64,000 nucleotides of DNA from a bacterium (GTDB lineage: Bacteria > Planctomycetota > UBA1135 > UBA2386): NCBI GenBank assembly GCA_030432695.1, contig JAUILN010000007.1, positions 62,001 through 126,000 on the forward strand, given 5' to 3'. The notes under the pieces were generated by a model. That model was given only the letters and a program-made list of their open reading frames with translations. It was not told where the DNA came from and searched no databases. Made by a program: the position numbers and the translations under genes. Below are positions 52,989 to 61,984 of the stretch, piece after piece (position 1 is the first letter of the stretch; the number at the start of each line of letters is the position of its first letter).

Positions 52989-53898
52989 CGCGGTTCCGGT
53001 AGAGCGCCGAGAGATAGCCCCGTCCGAGTTCCAGAATCACCGGTGGCCCGCCTGCGCCGACCGTCCCCTGGGCCCGGTGGCCGCGACCGGCAGCCTGGAC
53101 GGGAATGTCGAAGGCGTTGCGCACACCGATCTTGCCCTCGCTCGACCGCTCGACCCGCGCGTCCAGGACGAAGCCAGCGTCTTCCGGAAGCTGGGCAATG
53201 AGGGACGGTCCACCGCTCGACAACCGGACGCCGCCCGGCCCCAACTCGTCGACGTAGGCCAGCAGGGTCTCGAAGCCGGTCTCCGCGAACAGGTCCCCGC
53301 GGTGATCGACCGCGACGATCCGACCATTGCCGGATCGGACTTCAGTAGGACCGTGCACAGCCTTCAACACGATCGCTCCGGAGCCGGTGACGATCCGCAC
53401 CGCCGCGTCACGACCCTCCACGCCGAATGCCCCGCGCCCGGCCTCGACATCGATCGCGACCCGCGGAGGGAGGGCGATGCTCGCCCGGTAGGTGAGGACA
53501 CCGGTGTCCTCTTCGATGCCCTCGGGGACCTGCGGCAGGATCAGGTCGACCACCCCGGCGTCTGCGCTCGCCTCCAGGCGCGGCACGCAGTCGATCTCGG
53601 CGAGCCGCTGCATCGTCGGCTCGTCGGCCGACCAACGCCGGACGACTCCGTCGAAGACCATCCGGCCAGCCTCGCCCCTCGTGAAGGTCAGCCCGGCAGA
53701 CGCCGCCCGGACCCGCAGGGTCGACGTGCCCTCGGGAAGCTCCAGGGTCAGCTTCATGGGCTCTTCGGAGCGCTGACTGCTACAGCACGGCAGCAACGCC
53801 ACCGCTGCGAGCAGCAGCCCGCAGACCCCGAGCCCACGAGTCGTCGGCCGGTCGCGGCGGGTCGGATCGAAGTCGACGGTCTCTGCGGGGGTCTTCAC
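52978..53898 (-). CDS. Lipoprotein with auto-adhesin-like (DUF4097-type) beta domain
   Basis: About 306 residues from GTG 53898; a start at 53970 would add 24 residues before the signal peptide. The signal is GLGVCGLLLAAVALLPCC, with a lipobox Cys, so membrane anchoring is expected. The mature part is a repetitive beta-solenoid-like sequence of putative-adhesin type: STLRVRAASAGLTFTRGEAGRMVFDG, PPRVAIDVEAGRGAFGVEGRDAAVRIVTGSGAIVLKAVHGPTEVRSGNGRIVAVDHRGDLFAETGF. These proteins often sit next to sigma/anti-sigma genes; here such a pair lies 2 kb away on the other strand. Expression ends at a clear intrinsic terminator. Confidence 0.8.
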   Translation of the reverse strand: MKTPAETVDFDPTRRDRPTTRGLGVCGLLLAAVALLPCCSSQRSEEPMKLTLELPEGTSTLRVRAASAGLTFTRGEAGRMVFDGVVRRWSADEPTMQRLAEIDCVPRLEASADAGVVDLILPQVPEGIEEDTGVLTYRASIALPPRVAIDVEAGRGAFGVEGRDAAVRIVTGSGAIVLKAVHGPTEVRSGNGRIVAVDHRGDLFAETGFETLLAYVDELGPGGVRLSSGGPSLIAQLPEDAGFVLDARVERSSEGKIGVRNAFDIPVQAAGRGHRAQGTVGAGGPPVILELGRGYLSALYRNRDGE

Positions 53899-54012
53899 GG
53901 GCCCGCGGAACGGGACCGTCGGCCAGGAATTGCCCGCGTCGACCTCCCGGTGCGTGCGAGTCGGGCCCATTCGGCCGCGGCGAGCAGCCGCGCTCCGCTA
54001 TCGTGACCGGCG

Positions 54013-55800
54013 ATGCCTCGCTGCGAAGCCTGCTGGTCGACCGTGGACGCCCTGCGTGGCGACTGCCCGCACTGCGGTGAACCGCTCGCGGCACGGCGGA
54101 GCGTGGTGCTGCCGGTGGTGCTCACCGTCGCCGGCGTAGTCGGCCTCCTGTTCGGTGGTCTGTGGCTGTGGCAGGCCCTGCCCGAGCCCCTCCCCGACGA
54201 CGCGACAGCGTCGAGCCGATCGACCGACCCGCTGCCCGCACCGACCCGAACCGCGGATCGTCCGGAACCGGAACCCGGTGACGCCGAGGCCGAGCCTCCG
54301 CCCGCCGGCGGGACGCTGGCCCTCGCGGCCGACCAGCCAGCCGCCTGGCTGACCGGATCCCGCGGCCCGCGGATCGCGGTGCAGGCATCGATGCTGCTGG
54401 ACCGTCCAGCCTCCGCCGGACTCGACGGCCTCTCGGTCGTCCACCACGACGCACCCCACGACCTGCTGCTCCTCGCCCCGTCGGCCCGCCTGCCGGGCGA
54501 GCCCGCCCCGCCACCTGCGCCGGCCCGCGCCGCCGCCGGGCTGGCGATCGGCACCAGCCTCTGGGCCGGAGGGCCCGCTGCGGACGACGACGCCGCGGTC
54601 ACTCTGCACGTCGCCCTGGAGTCGCACGAACCCGACGGACGTCTGCGAATCGCCGGCGTCACACCCCCCGGTGCGGTGCTCCGTGACGACTCGGGTGCCG
54701 TGGTCGGCCTGGTGGCGCGGCCAGGAGTCGGGCTGGCGATCGACCCGGTCATCCCGTGGCTCGGCCAGCCGGCCGGCGACACGCTGGGTGCACTGCGACC
54801 CGAACTCCGCGCCGCCCACCCGGCCCTGCTGGTGGAGGACGGCCGCGCCTTGCTCGACCGCGGCGAATCGGCTCCCCTCGACGAACTCCAGGCGATGCTG
54901 GCACGGATCCTCCGGCTCCCGCCGGGCGCGCCCGCGAACATCCCGGCGATGGCCGCCCGCGATGCCCTGGAGAGCCTCATGCGGATCCGGATCGCCGCCC
55001 GGCTCCAGGACCGCAGCCCGCGCGAGGCGCTCGCCGTCGTGGCCGAGGGCGTCGACCGCCATCCCGACGACCTGGCGCTGGTCGAGGTGGCGACCAACTT
55101 CGAGGCCGCCTACGGGGCCCCCGATAGAACCGTCCAACGGCATCGGACCCTGGGGATCCTCGACGCCGAACGCGCCCGCCGCGTCGCCCCGGGCTGCGCC
55201 GACCACCTGACCGCCCGCGCCCAGGGCCTCCCCCAGGCGGAACGGCCGACGTGGCTGGCAGCGGCGGAGCAGATCGAACCCACGCCGGCACGCGCCCTGG
55301 CGCTCGCTCGGGCCCTGCTCGCCGCCGGCCGGACGCAGGAAGCCGTCGCGGCGGCGGAGCGGGCCAGGAGCCTGCCCGAGGGAGCCCGGCTCCTCGAGAC
55401 CCTGCGGGCGGCGGCCCAGCCCGGGACCGTCCAGCTGCCGATCCCCGACAGCGGCACCGTGCGCGCGACCGCGTCCGTCCACGGTCAGCCGGTTCGTTTC
55501 GTCGTCGACACCGGTGCTTCGATGACGACCATTCCGACCGGCACGGCCCGCGCGCTCGGCCTGCTCGGCGCCGACAACCAGCGGGTCGAAGTCACCACGG
55601 CGAGTGGCAAGGCGATCGGTCTCCGGGTCACCCTGCCGAGCCTCCGCATCGGCGACCTCACCCTGACCGACGTGGATGCGATCGCGCTCGACCTGCCGGG
55701 CGCCCTGCAGCAGGAGGGCCTGCTCGGCATGACCGCACTCGGGCGCTTACGGGTCACCGTAGATGGCGACGCGCGCGTGATGACCCTGCAGTCCCGCTGA
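54013..55800 (+). CDS. Zinc-ribbon / transmembrane / retropepsin-like aspartic protease fusion
   Basis: 595 residues. Residues 4-21 form a short zinc ribbon (CEACW...CPHCG). One transmembrane helix follows at ~31-54 (VVLPVVLTVAGVVGLLFGGLWLW), then a Pro/Asp-rich linker. Residues ~115-265 have a beta-rich pattern that vaguely resembles a decayed trypsin-like fold (GAVLRDDSGAVVGLV); this is a weak impression. Residues ~300-460 are helical and TPR-like (ALALARALLAAGRTQEAVAAAERAR). The C-terminal ~120 residues are a retropepsin-type domain with FVVDTGASMTTIP (catalytic D499). Such single-lobed proteases act as dimers. With the ribbon cytoplasmic, the protease would be periplasmic. Start ATG 54013. 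Confidence 0.85.
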   Translation: MPRCEACWSTVDALRGDCPHCGEPLAARRSVVLPVVLTVAGVVGLLFGGLWLWQALPEPLPDDATASSRSTDPLPAPTRTADRPEPEPGDAEAEPPPAGGTLALAADQPAAWLTGSRGPRIAVQASMLLDRPASAGLDGLSVVHHDAPHDLLLLAPSARLPGEPAPPPAPARAAAGLAIGTSLWAGGPAADDDAAVTLHVALESHEPDGRLRIAGVTPPGAVLRDDSGAVVGLVARPGVGLAIDPVIPWLGQPAGDTLGALRPELRAAHPALLVEDGRALLDRGESAPLDELQAMLARILRLPPGAPANIPAMAARDALESLMRIRIAARLQDRSPREALAVVAEGVDRHPDDLALVEVATNFEAAYGAPDRTVQRHRTLGILDAERARRVAPGCADHLTARAQGLPQAERPTWLAAAEQIEPTPARALALARALLAAGRTQEAVAAAERARSLPEGARLLETLRAAAQPGTVQLPIPDSGTVRATASVHGQPVRFVVDTGASMTTIPTGTARALGLLGADNQRVEVTTASGKAIGLRVTLPSLRIGDLTLTDVDAIALDLPGALQQEGLLGMTALGRLRVTVDGDARVMTLQSR

Positions 55801-55933
55801 CGGACTCCCGGACCGCGACCCTGAGCCCGGCCCGGAGTTCTGACCGATCCCCACTCGTCGGGCGACCCGCACGCGGAAGGCCGCCACCCGTCCCTCCGTT
55901 CCCGACCGCGAGCAAGCCGGCAGGAAGTCCCGC

Positions 55934-56509
55934 ATGACCCGAGTCCAACAGGAGCCCGATGCGCTGGCCCTCGTCGCGTTCAATCGCGCGATGGGCGAGC
56001 ACGCCGACGGCCTCAAGACGTTCGCGACCCGCCTGCTGGGTGACCCGCTGGCGGCCGAAGACGTGGCGCAGGACGCCTTCCTGGCGCTCTACCGCCACCT
56101 CGAGCAGGTGCCGACCTCGGCCTTCCGACCGTGGCTCTACCGGGTGGCGCGCAACCTGTGCCTCGACCAGCTGCGCCGCCGCAAGTTCAAGCTGCGGCTG
56201 TTCCGGGATGTCGAGCGAGATGACGACCGGCCCCACACGCCGGAGGACGCGCAGGCCGACCGACCCGATGAGGTCGCGGCCGCGCGGGAGGCCCGCACCA
56301 AGGTCGAGGAAGCGATCCAACAGCTCCCGACCCGCTTCCGCGAGGCCTTCCTGCTCTGCGAGATGCAGGGCCTGAGCTACGAGGACGCCGCGGCGATCCT
56401 GAACTGTCCGGTGAAGACGGTGTCGACGCGGCTGTTCCGCGCTCGCCAGCGCTTCCGCGCCTTGGTGGGCGATGTCCTGGACCTCGGACCGAGGACGGCA
56501 GGGCTATGA
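55934..56509 (+). CDS. ECF sigma factor (RpoE-like)
   Basis: 191 residues. Region 2: HADGLKTFATRLLGDPLAAEDVAQDAFLALYRHLEQ and FRPWLYRVARNLCLDQLRRRK. Region 4: EAIQQLPTRFREAFLLCEMQGLSYEDAAAILNCPVKTVSTRLFRARQRFRAL with a typical helix-turn-helix. AGGAAG precedes ATG 55934 by 6 nt. The gene directly downstream encodes a membrane-anchored probable anti-sigma factor, so activity is expected to be controlled by its release. Target promoters are not identified. Confidence 0.96.
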   Translation: MTRVQQEPDALALVAFNRAMGEHADGLKTFATRLLGDPLAAEDVAQDAFLALYRHLEQVPTSAFRPWLYRVARNLCLDQLRRRKFKLRLFRDVERDDDRPHTPEDAQADRPDEVAAAREARTKVEEAIQQLPTRFREAFLLCEMQGLSYEDAAAILNCPVKTVSTRLFRARQRFRALVGDVLDLGPRTAGL

Positions 56510-56655
56510 GTCCATCGCGAACAGACGGCCGGTCGAGCACGGATCGGAGCGACGCCACGACACGACACCCCGCATGGGGGCACCCGTCGTTGGTCGGAGG
56601 CGCCGAGAGCGATCACCCGACCGACGCCGCCGAGAGCATCAGGGAGACGAAGAAC

Positions 56656-57780
56656 ATGAGTCGCGAGAAGCTCGAGCGCGAGATGTCGCTGAACCTCGAC
56701 GGGCGCCTGCCGTGCGCACGTCGCGATCAGCTCCTCGCCCGCATCGCCGACGACGAGGAAGCCGCGAGGCTCTGGGCCGAGATGCAGGAGGCCCAGGAAC
56801 TCGCTCTGTCGCTACCGGCCGAGACCGTCGGTGACGCGTTCGCCGACAGCCTGTGGGAGCGCATCCGCTCCGGCGAGGGCACGCCCGAGGCCGTGTTCCA
56901 CGAACCGGTCTCGCCGTGGACCAAGGCCCGTTACGTGCTGACCGGCGCGGCGGCCGCCGCGGCGATCCTCGTCGGCGTACAGTGGTTCCTGGGTGATCCT
57001 TGGTCGCTCGGTAACGAGGAGCAGGCCACTCCGTCGACGGAGAACCTGGTCGCCAGCACGGACGACGCTTCCACTGCGGAACAGCTCTCGACACGGGACC
57101 CCGAGGACGCACCGGCCACCGCGAATCCGCGGCGCGGCCGCCTGACGCCCCGCGACCCGGCCGCGCCACCGCGGCAGGTGCTGGTCCAGCAACCGGTCCC
57201 CGGCCAGCTGGTGCCCTTCGACCCGCTCAACGTGGCCCGCGGCAGCACCCTCGCCTGCTACGACAACGTGCAGCGGCTGCAGCGCCAGATCCCGCAGATC
57301 GAACAGTCGCTCGATGCCGACCGCCCGGCCGAACTCGTGTCGCGGGTCGAACCGCACCTGCGCCGGATCCGCGGCGCTGCCGACGTGCTGCGCTGGCTGG
57401 AGCAGGATCAGCTCATCACCCTCGACGGTCACTTCCTGGCCGAACTCGAAGGTCTGATGCGGGCGATCAAGCGCTTCGAGGACGCCGCCGACCAGGACCG
57501 CCCGCAGCCACTCTGGGTCGCGATCGACGCGGTCAAGTCGGTCGACGTGACCCGGTTCCGCGAGGGCTTCACCTACCGCTGCTGCGCCGACCCCGACGAG
57601 TTCGTGCGGAGCTTCCAACAGCTCGCCGAGGTCAACCCGCACGCCGGCGAAGCGCTCAACGTGCTGACCGTCGAACCGCCGGTGTCGTGCGAGCCGGAAC
57701 CGCAGGCCTGGTCGAACGCACCGCGAATCCAACTCTTCATCCAGATCGACGGCAACAGCCTCGGCTGGACGACGAGGTGA
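56656..57780 (+). CDS. Probable anti-sigma factor with large extracytoplasmic domain
   Basis: 374 residues from ATG 56656, which follows AGGGAG at good spacing. An upstream ATG at 56506 overlaps the sigma stop (ATGA) and would add 50 residues of low-complexity, unlikely sequence; if real it would couple translation tightly. The N-terminus (REKLEREMSLNLDGRLPCARRDQLLARI) matches the short helical sigma-binding region of anti-sigma factors, but no His/Cys zinc motif is complete. One transmembrane helix follows (YVLTGAAAAAAILVGVQWFL, ~95-115). The C-terminal ~200 residues are a helical extracytoplasmic domain with a CC pair (TYRCCADPDEF), possibly the sensor. Confidence 0.83.
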   Translation: MSREKLEREMSLNLDGRLPCARRDQLLARIADDEEAARLWAEMQEAQELALSLPAETVGDAFADSLWERIRSGEGTPEAVFHEPVSPWTKARYVLTGAAAAAAILVGVQWFLGDPWSLGNEEQATPSTENLVASTDDASTAEQLSTRDPEDAPATANPRRGRLTPRDPAAPPRQVLVQQPVPGQLVPFDPLNVARGSTLACYDNVQRLQRQIPQIEQSLDADRPAELVSRVEPHLRRIRGAADVLRWLEQDQLITLDGHFLAELEGLMRAIKRFEDAADQDRPQPLWVAIDAVKSVDVTRFREGFTYRCCADPDEFVRSFQQLAEVNPHAGEALNVLTVEPPVSCEPEPQAWSNAPRIQLFIQIDGNSLGWTTR

Positions 57781-57804
57781 CTCGCGCCCGCCGGACCGCC
57801 CGCG

Positions 57805-58545
57805 TCACAGGCGCCACGGCCCGCTGCTCGGCCGGCGCCGCAGTTCGATGACCTGGCGAGGCCGCTCCTCGTGCGGCAGGACGACCGCCAACAGGAAGCC
57901 CGCCACGAAGCCGCCGACGTGAGCCCAGAAGGCCACGCCCGTATCGGCGGCCGCGGCGGAGAAGCCGCTGAACAGCTGGATCCCGAACCAGATCAGCAGG
58001 AAGACCCAGGCCGGCCAGACCATCGTGGTGATGAAGAACCCGAGGAACACCAGGGTCAGCACGCGGGCGTGCGGGAAGAGTCGCAGGTAGGCGCCGAGCA
58101 CACCGCCGATCGCGCCCGACGCACCGACCATGGGGAACGGCGCCGAAGGATCCGCGAGGACCTGCGCAGTCAACGCCACGGCTCCCGAGGCGAAGTAGAT
58201 CAGCAGGAAGCGGAGGTGCCCGTACCGGTCCTCGACGTTGTCGCCGAAGATCCACAGGAACCACATGTTGCCGGCCAGGTGCAGGAAGCTCCCGTGGACG
58301 AACATGTGCGTGACCGCGCGGGTCCACCACCAGTCGTTCACGGGCACCGGCGAGTAGACGCCGTAGGGCGTCCGGACCTGCGCCGGCTCGACGCCCGTGA
58401 AGTGATAGGCCACCGCGCCGAACTCGCGCGCCGCCGCGTCGAGGTCGCCCATCGTCACGAGGTAGACCACCACGTTGATCCCGAGGATCACCAACAGCAG
58501 CGTCGGGCGGCGATAGGTCGGATTGAGGTCCCTGAGGGGGAACAT
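57805..58545 (-). CDS. Rhomboid-family intramembrane serine protease
   Basis: 246 residues with six or seven membrane helices. Catalytic elements are present: GASGAIGG (nucleophile S143), FWAHVGGFVAG (H209), and HLAGNMWFLWIFG with the oxyanion-hole Asn (N93). The L1-loop region HMFVHGSFLHL also matches. It should cleave transmembrane substrates within the membrane; substrates are unknown. Convergent with the anti-sigma gene (24-nt gap), which makes the anti-sigma protein an attractive but untested substrate. Confidence 0.95.
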   Translation of the reverse strand: MFPLRDLNPTYRRPTLLLVILGINVVVYLVTMGDLDAAAREFGAVAYHFTGVEPAQVRTPYGVYSPVPVNDWWWTRAVTHMFVHGSFLHLAGNMWFLWIFGDNVEDRYGHLRFLLIYFASGAVALTAQVLADPSAPFPMVGASGAIGGVLGAYLRLFPHARVLTLVFLGFFITTMVWPAWVFLLIWFGIQLFSGFSAAAADTGVAFWAHVGGFVAGFLLAVVLPHEERPRQVIELRRRPSSGPWRL

Positions 58546-58619
58546 GTCTGGTGCGCTCGGTGGCGGGGACCGAGGCCGAGTCGGCAGCCTGGGTCGAGTC
58601 GCGGACTTCGTGAACTCGT

Positions 58620-58635
58620 GACCTTATCGAAGGTC
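58620..58635 (-). terminator. Short hairpin just downstream of the LamG-esterase gene
   Basis: GACCTT-ATCG-AAGGTC is a perfect 6-bp stem with a tetraloop, 2 nt beyond the stop codon at 58638 on the minus strand. An alternative pairing GTGACC/GGTCAC would include the stop codon. No T tract follows. Confidence 0.35.
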
Positions 58636-58637
58636 GG

Positions 58638-61274
58638 TCACCGAACTCTCCCGGGACGCACCAGATCTCCCGGCCCGAGCGGTTCCATCTGGACGCGCGC
58701 CCCGCGCGACACCGCGACGCCGTAGTCTCCAGCATCGGGGACGCCACCGACCCGCGCGCGCCGGCCGAGGAACGCCACAACGTCCGGCAGATCGCCGTGC
58801 AGCAGGATGCGCGACAGCTGTGGGCGACGATCTCCCGCGGCCCAGGAGCGCCCCAGCTCCGGCGCGCAGACCCGATCGATGCGCGGGTCGACCACGGCAG
58901 CGAGCACCGCGACGGCACCGGCTGACGGCCCGAATCCGAGCACCGTCACCGATCCGTGCGCCGCGCCGAGACTCTCTGCGTCGAGCACGGCGATCAGATC
59001 ACGCACCGCGAGCTGCCCCTCCTCCTCGCCGAAGAAGCGCCCGTGGTAGCCGCGGTAGCCGCGACCGACGTCGAGCTCGCCGAGGTAGCGCACGTCGACG
59101 AGCAGGACCTGCTGGCCGGCTTCGCGCAATGCCGTGAGCCAGCCCCTTCGCTGGGTGAGCGTCGTCGACTTGCCGCGGTCATCGAGGACGATCGTCGTGC
59201 CGAGCACCTGCGATGGCTGAGCGAGCCGCAGCACCGGCAGGGTCACCGTCGAGTCCTCGGCACGGAGCAGGAACGCCCCGTCGCAGCCGGCCACCTCGGT
59301 CTCGACCGCTCGGACCTCCATGTCGCGCCGTGGTCCGACCCGCAACAGAGCGGCCAATCTCCGACCGACTTCCGCGATCCGTCCCTCGTCGTGGGACCCC
59401 GAGACCGCGGGCGCCGCCAGCCGAGCGCGGAACTCCGGCACGACCGCCCGCGGATCGGTGCGCGCACCCAACCCCGCATCGAGTGCCGCCAACGTCGCGA
59501 GCGATTCGGTCTTCGCCTCCACCTCCTCGCGCTCGAGCGGTGGTCTCTCGATCCCGCGCAGGTGCTGGTCGAGGAACGCGTAGACGCGGTTGCGCATCGC
59601 GCGGTCGAACCGGTGCCCGCCAGGATCGCGGGTCGCGGACACCAACTCGCCCGCACCGAGCACGGAGTACGCCTCCTGCACCTCCGGGTACCCCTCCTCC
59701 AGGAAGCGATGGGTCCAGTCGCCTTCGACGGTCACGAACAGCTGCGGGACCGGAGCGAAGGCCGCCGCGAACTCCGGCATGTCGGCGGCGCGGGCCGCGT
59801 GTGCCACGTGGTTGCAGCGGCAGTGGACGCCGTCGTGCGGCAGGATCTCGCCGAAGTGGGCGGCCATCACCACCGGCGCCGCCGCGGCGAGGCCGGTCCG
59901 GAGCGCGGTGAGGTAGTAGGTCTGCTGGCCACCGCCCGAGGCCCCGGTCGAGGCGATCCGCGCCGGGTCGACGTCGTCGCGGGCACGCAGCAGCTCGAGC
60001 GCGCGGAGGTTGTTCCAGGTCATCAGCGACAGCGACGTCACGCCGAGCTCCGGGGCCTCGAAGTGCACCGAGTCGACGGCCAGGACCACGTAGCCGGCCT
60101 GCGCCAGCGTCACGCAGCGCGCCTGGACCACCGGATGGCGCGCACCGTCGGCCCAATGCCCGTGTGGGCAGAGGACCGCCGCGCGCGGCCGTTCGACCGG
60201 CGCGAGTGGCTCGTACAACCAGCCGGTCGCGTCGTAGCCCGGGAACGACTGCCACGCGACGCGCGTGAGCGTGTGACCCTCGCGCTCCAGGCGCCCGCCG
60301 GTGCGCAGCTCCAGCGGCAGGTCGGATCGGAACGACGCGAAGTCGGTGGCTTCGCCGGCCCCTCCCGACAACGGTGAGAGCGCGCCAGCGAGTCGCCGCC
60401 CGGAACCAGGTGCCGGCCACAGTCCGAGCGCGTCCTGGATCTGGGCACGGACCCGCGCACTGCGCTCGACGAGGGCGGTCCGCTCCGCCGGAGGGGTTCG
60501 GCGCCGCCGGAGCGAATCGTTCCATTCACGCACGGCGTTCTCTGCCGACCCCGGAGGCAACAGCCGCGCACTCACGAAGTCCGCCAGCGGCCGGCGACAG
60601 TCCTCGGGCACGCCATCGAGCCAGGCGAGAGCACGGATCTCGCCGCGGAACGGTTGGTCGACGCCCTCGTCCAGGTTGTGCCCGAGCCGCAGGCCCGGAG
60701 CCGGCGAACCGCGGAACTCGCCAGACACCGACGCGCAGTCGTGGAGTTCACCGTCGACGAACAGCGCCATCAGCCTGAGCCGGGCATCGTGCACCAACGT
60801 GAGCCGGCGCCAGACGCCATCGTCGATGCGCTGCCGCGTCGTCACCCGCTCACGGGACCAGTTCCAGAGCTCGAACGAAGCCCGCCCCTCCTCCCGACCG
60901 ACGACCAGGCTGTAGTGGACCGAGCTGCCCTCCCGACACATCAGCACGGTGGCGAACGGCATCGGCTCGGCGCGCAGCTCGATCTCCAGCGCGAACGACT
61001 CGGCCGAGGTCGCGCCGAACTGCGGGTTGCCCGGGAACGTCAGCTGGCCACGCGGGTCGGTCAGGTCGAGGATCCCGTCACGGACCGTCGCGTTGTGCAG
61101 GCTGCCGACCACCGGCTCCGCTCCGTCGGCGCGGAACTGCACTCCGTTCTCGAGGAACGCCAGCCGGGCCTTCTCGTGGGTGGGCGGGGCCGCCGAGCCC
61201 GACTGTGCGGCGCAGGTTCCTGTCGCCAGGACCAGGAAGGAGACGGGGATCCAGACCGAGCGCATGCCACGCAT
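58638..61274 (-). CDS. Secreted LamG-like domain plus alpha/beta-hydrolase (acetyl-xylan-esterase-like) protein
   Basis: 878 residues; signal peptide SVWIPVSFLVLATGTCAAQ (ATG 61265 is an alternative start). Residues ~35-230 form a LamG-like sandwich (FALEIELRAEPM, RRLTLVHDARLRLMALFVDGELHD, FRGEIRALAWLDGVP). Residues ~345-600 are an alpha/beta hydrolase: the oxyanion region LCPHGHWADG, the nucleophile elbow ASTGASGGGQQ, and a late GHRFDRAMRN that may supply the His. A second, weaker hydrolase-like half follows (QVLLVDVRYLGELD ... VLGFGPSAGAVAVLAAV). This resembles deacetylases of the acetyl-xylan-esterase type found in polysaccharide-degrading bacteria. The substrate is probably a decorated polysaccharide (inference). 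Confidence 0.88.
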   Translation of the reverse strand: MRGMRSVWIPVSFLVLATGTCAAQSGSAAPPTHEKARLAFLENGVQFRADGAEPVVGSLHNATVRDGILDLTDPRGQLTFPGNPQFGATSAESFALEIELRAEPMPFATVLMCREGSSVHYSLVVGREEGRASFELWNWSRERVTTRQRIDDGVWRRLTLVHDARLRLMALFVDGELHDCASVSGEFRGSPAPGLRLGHNLDEGVDQPFRGEIRALAWLDGVPEDCRRPLADFVSARLLPPGSAENAVREWNDSLRRRRTPPAERTALVERSARVRAQIQDALGLWPAPGSGRRLAGALSPLSGGAGEATDFASFRSDLPLELRTGGRLEREGHTLTRVAWQSFPGYDATGWLYEPLAPVERPRAAVLCPHGHWADGARHPVVQARCVTLAQAGYVVLAVDSVHFEAPELGVTSLSLMTWNNLRALELLRARDDVDPARIASTGASGGGQQTYYLTALRTGLAAAAPVVMAAHFGEILPHDGVHCRCNHVAHAARAADMPEFAAAFAPVPQLFVTVEGDWTHRFLEEGYPEVQEAYSVLGAGELVSATRDPGGHRFDRAMRNRVYAFLDQHLRGIERPPLEREEVEAKTESLATLAALDAGLGARTDPRAVVPEFRARLAAPAVSGSHDEGRIAEVGRRLAALLRVGPRRDMEVRAVETEVAGCDGAFLLRAEDSTVTLPVLRLAQPSQVLGTTIVLDDRGKSTTLTQRRGWLTALREAGQQVLLVDVRYLGELDVGRGYRGYHGRFFGEEEGQLAVRDLIAVLDAESLGAAHGSVTVLGFGPSAGAVAVLAAVVDPRIDRVCAPELGRSWAAGDRRPQLSRILLHGDLPDVVAFLGRRARVGGVPDAGDYGVAVSRGARVQMEPLGPGDLVRPGRVR

Positions 61275-61331
61275 CGTGCCCGGATCCCCTGCCGCCGCCC
61301 AGGGCTCGCGGTGTGGTGGACAGCGGATCGA

Positions 61332-61781
61332 TCAGCCGGCCGGGGCCTCGCCCAGGAACGCCCGCAGCATCCAGATCTCCTTCTCTTGCCCGTCCGCGAA
61401 CCCGTCGAGGAGGTTCGCGGTCGCCGCATCGCCCTTCCCCGCGGCGACCCCGGACAGCTCGCGCTGGTTCTGCACCAGCGCGCCGAAGTCTGCGACGATC
61501 GCCCGCACCATCGCCTTGGCGTCCGGCGACCCCGCAGCCTCCTGAACCCGGGCGCGCTCCAGCACGCCCCGGATGCCGGTGTGGGGCATGCCGCCCACCG
61601 CGAGGATGCGCTCGGCCACCTCGTCGGCCTTCAGCGCGGCGTCGTTGTAGTACTCCTCGAACTTCGCGTGCAGGCCGAAGAACAGCTCGCCGCTCACGGT
61701 CCAGTGGAAGCCGCGCAGCTTGTGGTAGAGGACCTGGTAGTCGGCCAGGAGAGTCTGCAGTCCGTCTCGGATCTCGCTCAT
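61332..61781 (-). CDS. dps: Dps-like ferritin (DNA starvation / iron storage protein)
   Basis: 149 residues from ATG 61781, preceded by GAGGAG at about 9 nt. The Dps signature is complete: VLYHKLRGFHWTVSGELFFGLHAKFEEYYNDAALKADEVAERILAVGG carries the inter-subunit ferroxidase ligands (H, D, E). The protein forms a 12-subunit shell that oxidises Fe2+ with peroxide and protects DNA. The N-terminal tail is short, so DNA binding through a Lys-rich tail is not evident. It is divergent from the aminotransferase-like gene; the ~200-nt spacer presumably holds stress-responsive promoters, but no PerR/OxyR site is recognised. Confidence 0.94.
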   Translation of the reverse strand: MSEIRDGLQTLLADYQVLYHKLRGFHWTVSGELFFGLHAKFEEYYNDAALKADEVAERILAVGGMPHTGIRGVLERARVQEAAGSPDAKAMVRAIVADFGALVQNQRELSGVAAGKGDAATANLLDGFADGQEKEIWMLRAFLGEAPAG

Positions 61782-61984
61782 GGTTCGGTTCTCCTCGGAG
61801 GGGAAGGATCTGTCGGAGGCCCGTTCTAGGCGGATCCGCGGGATCCGCTCCATCGCGGTCCGGACTCACCGTGATCGCCACGACCGATCGGCAACCTGGC
61901 AACTCCGCACGATCTCCGGCAATTCACTGGCGCGGGCCGGATTCGGACTGCCCACGCCCGCCTCCTCGGCGTAGACCAACGTCC

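Noticed and set aside
54360..54780. A trypsin-like protease domain in the zinc-ribbon/retropepsin protein
   Set aside because: Only vague resemblance (DDSGAVVGLV); no Ser-His-Asp triad or GNSGG motif is present, so it is not annotated as a protease domain.
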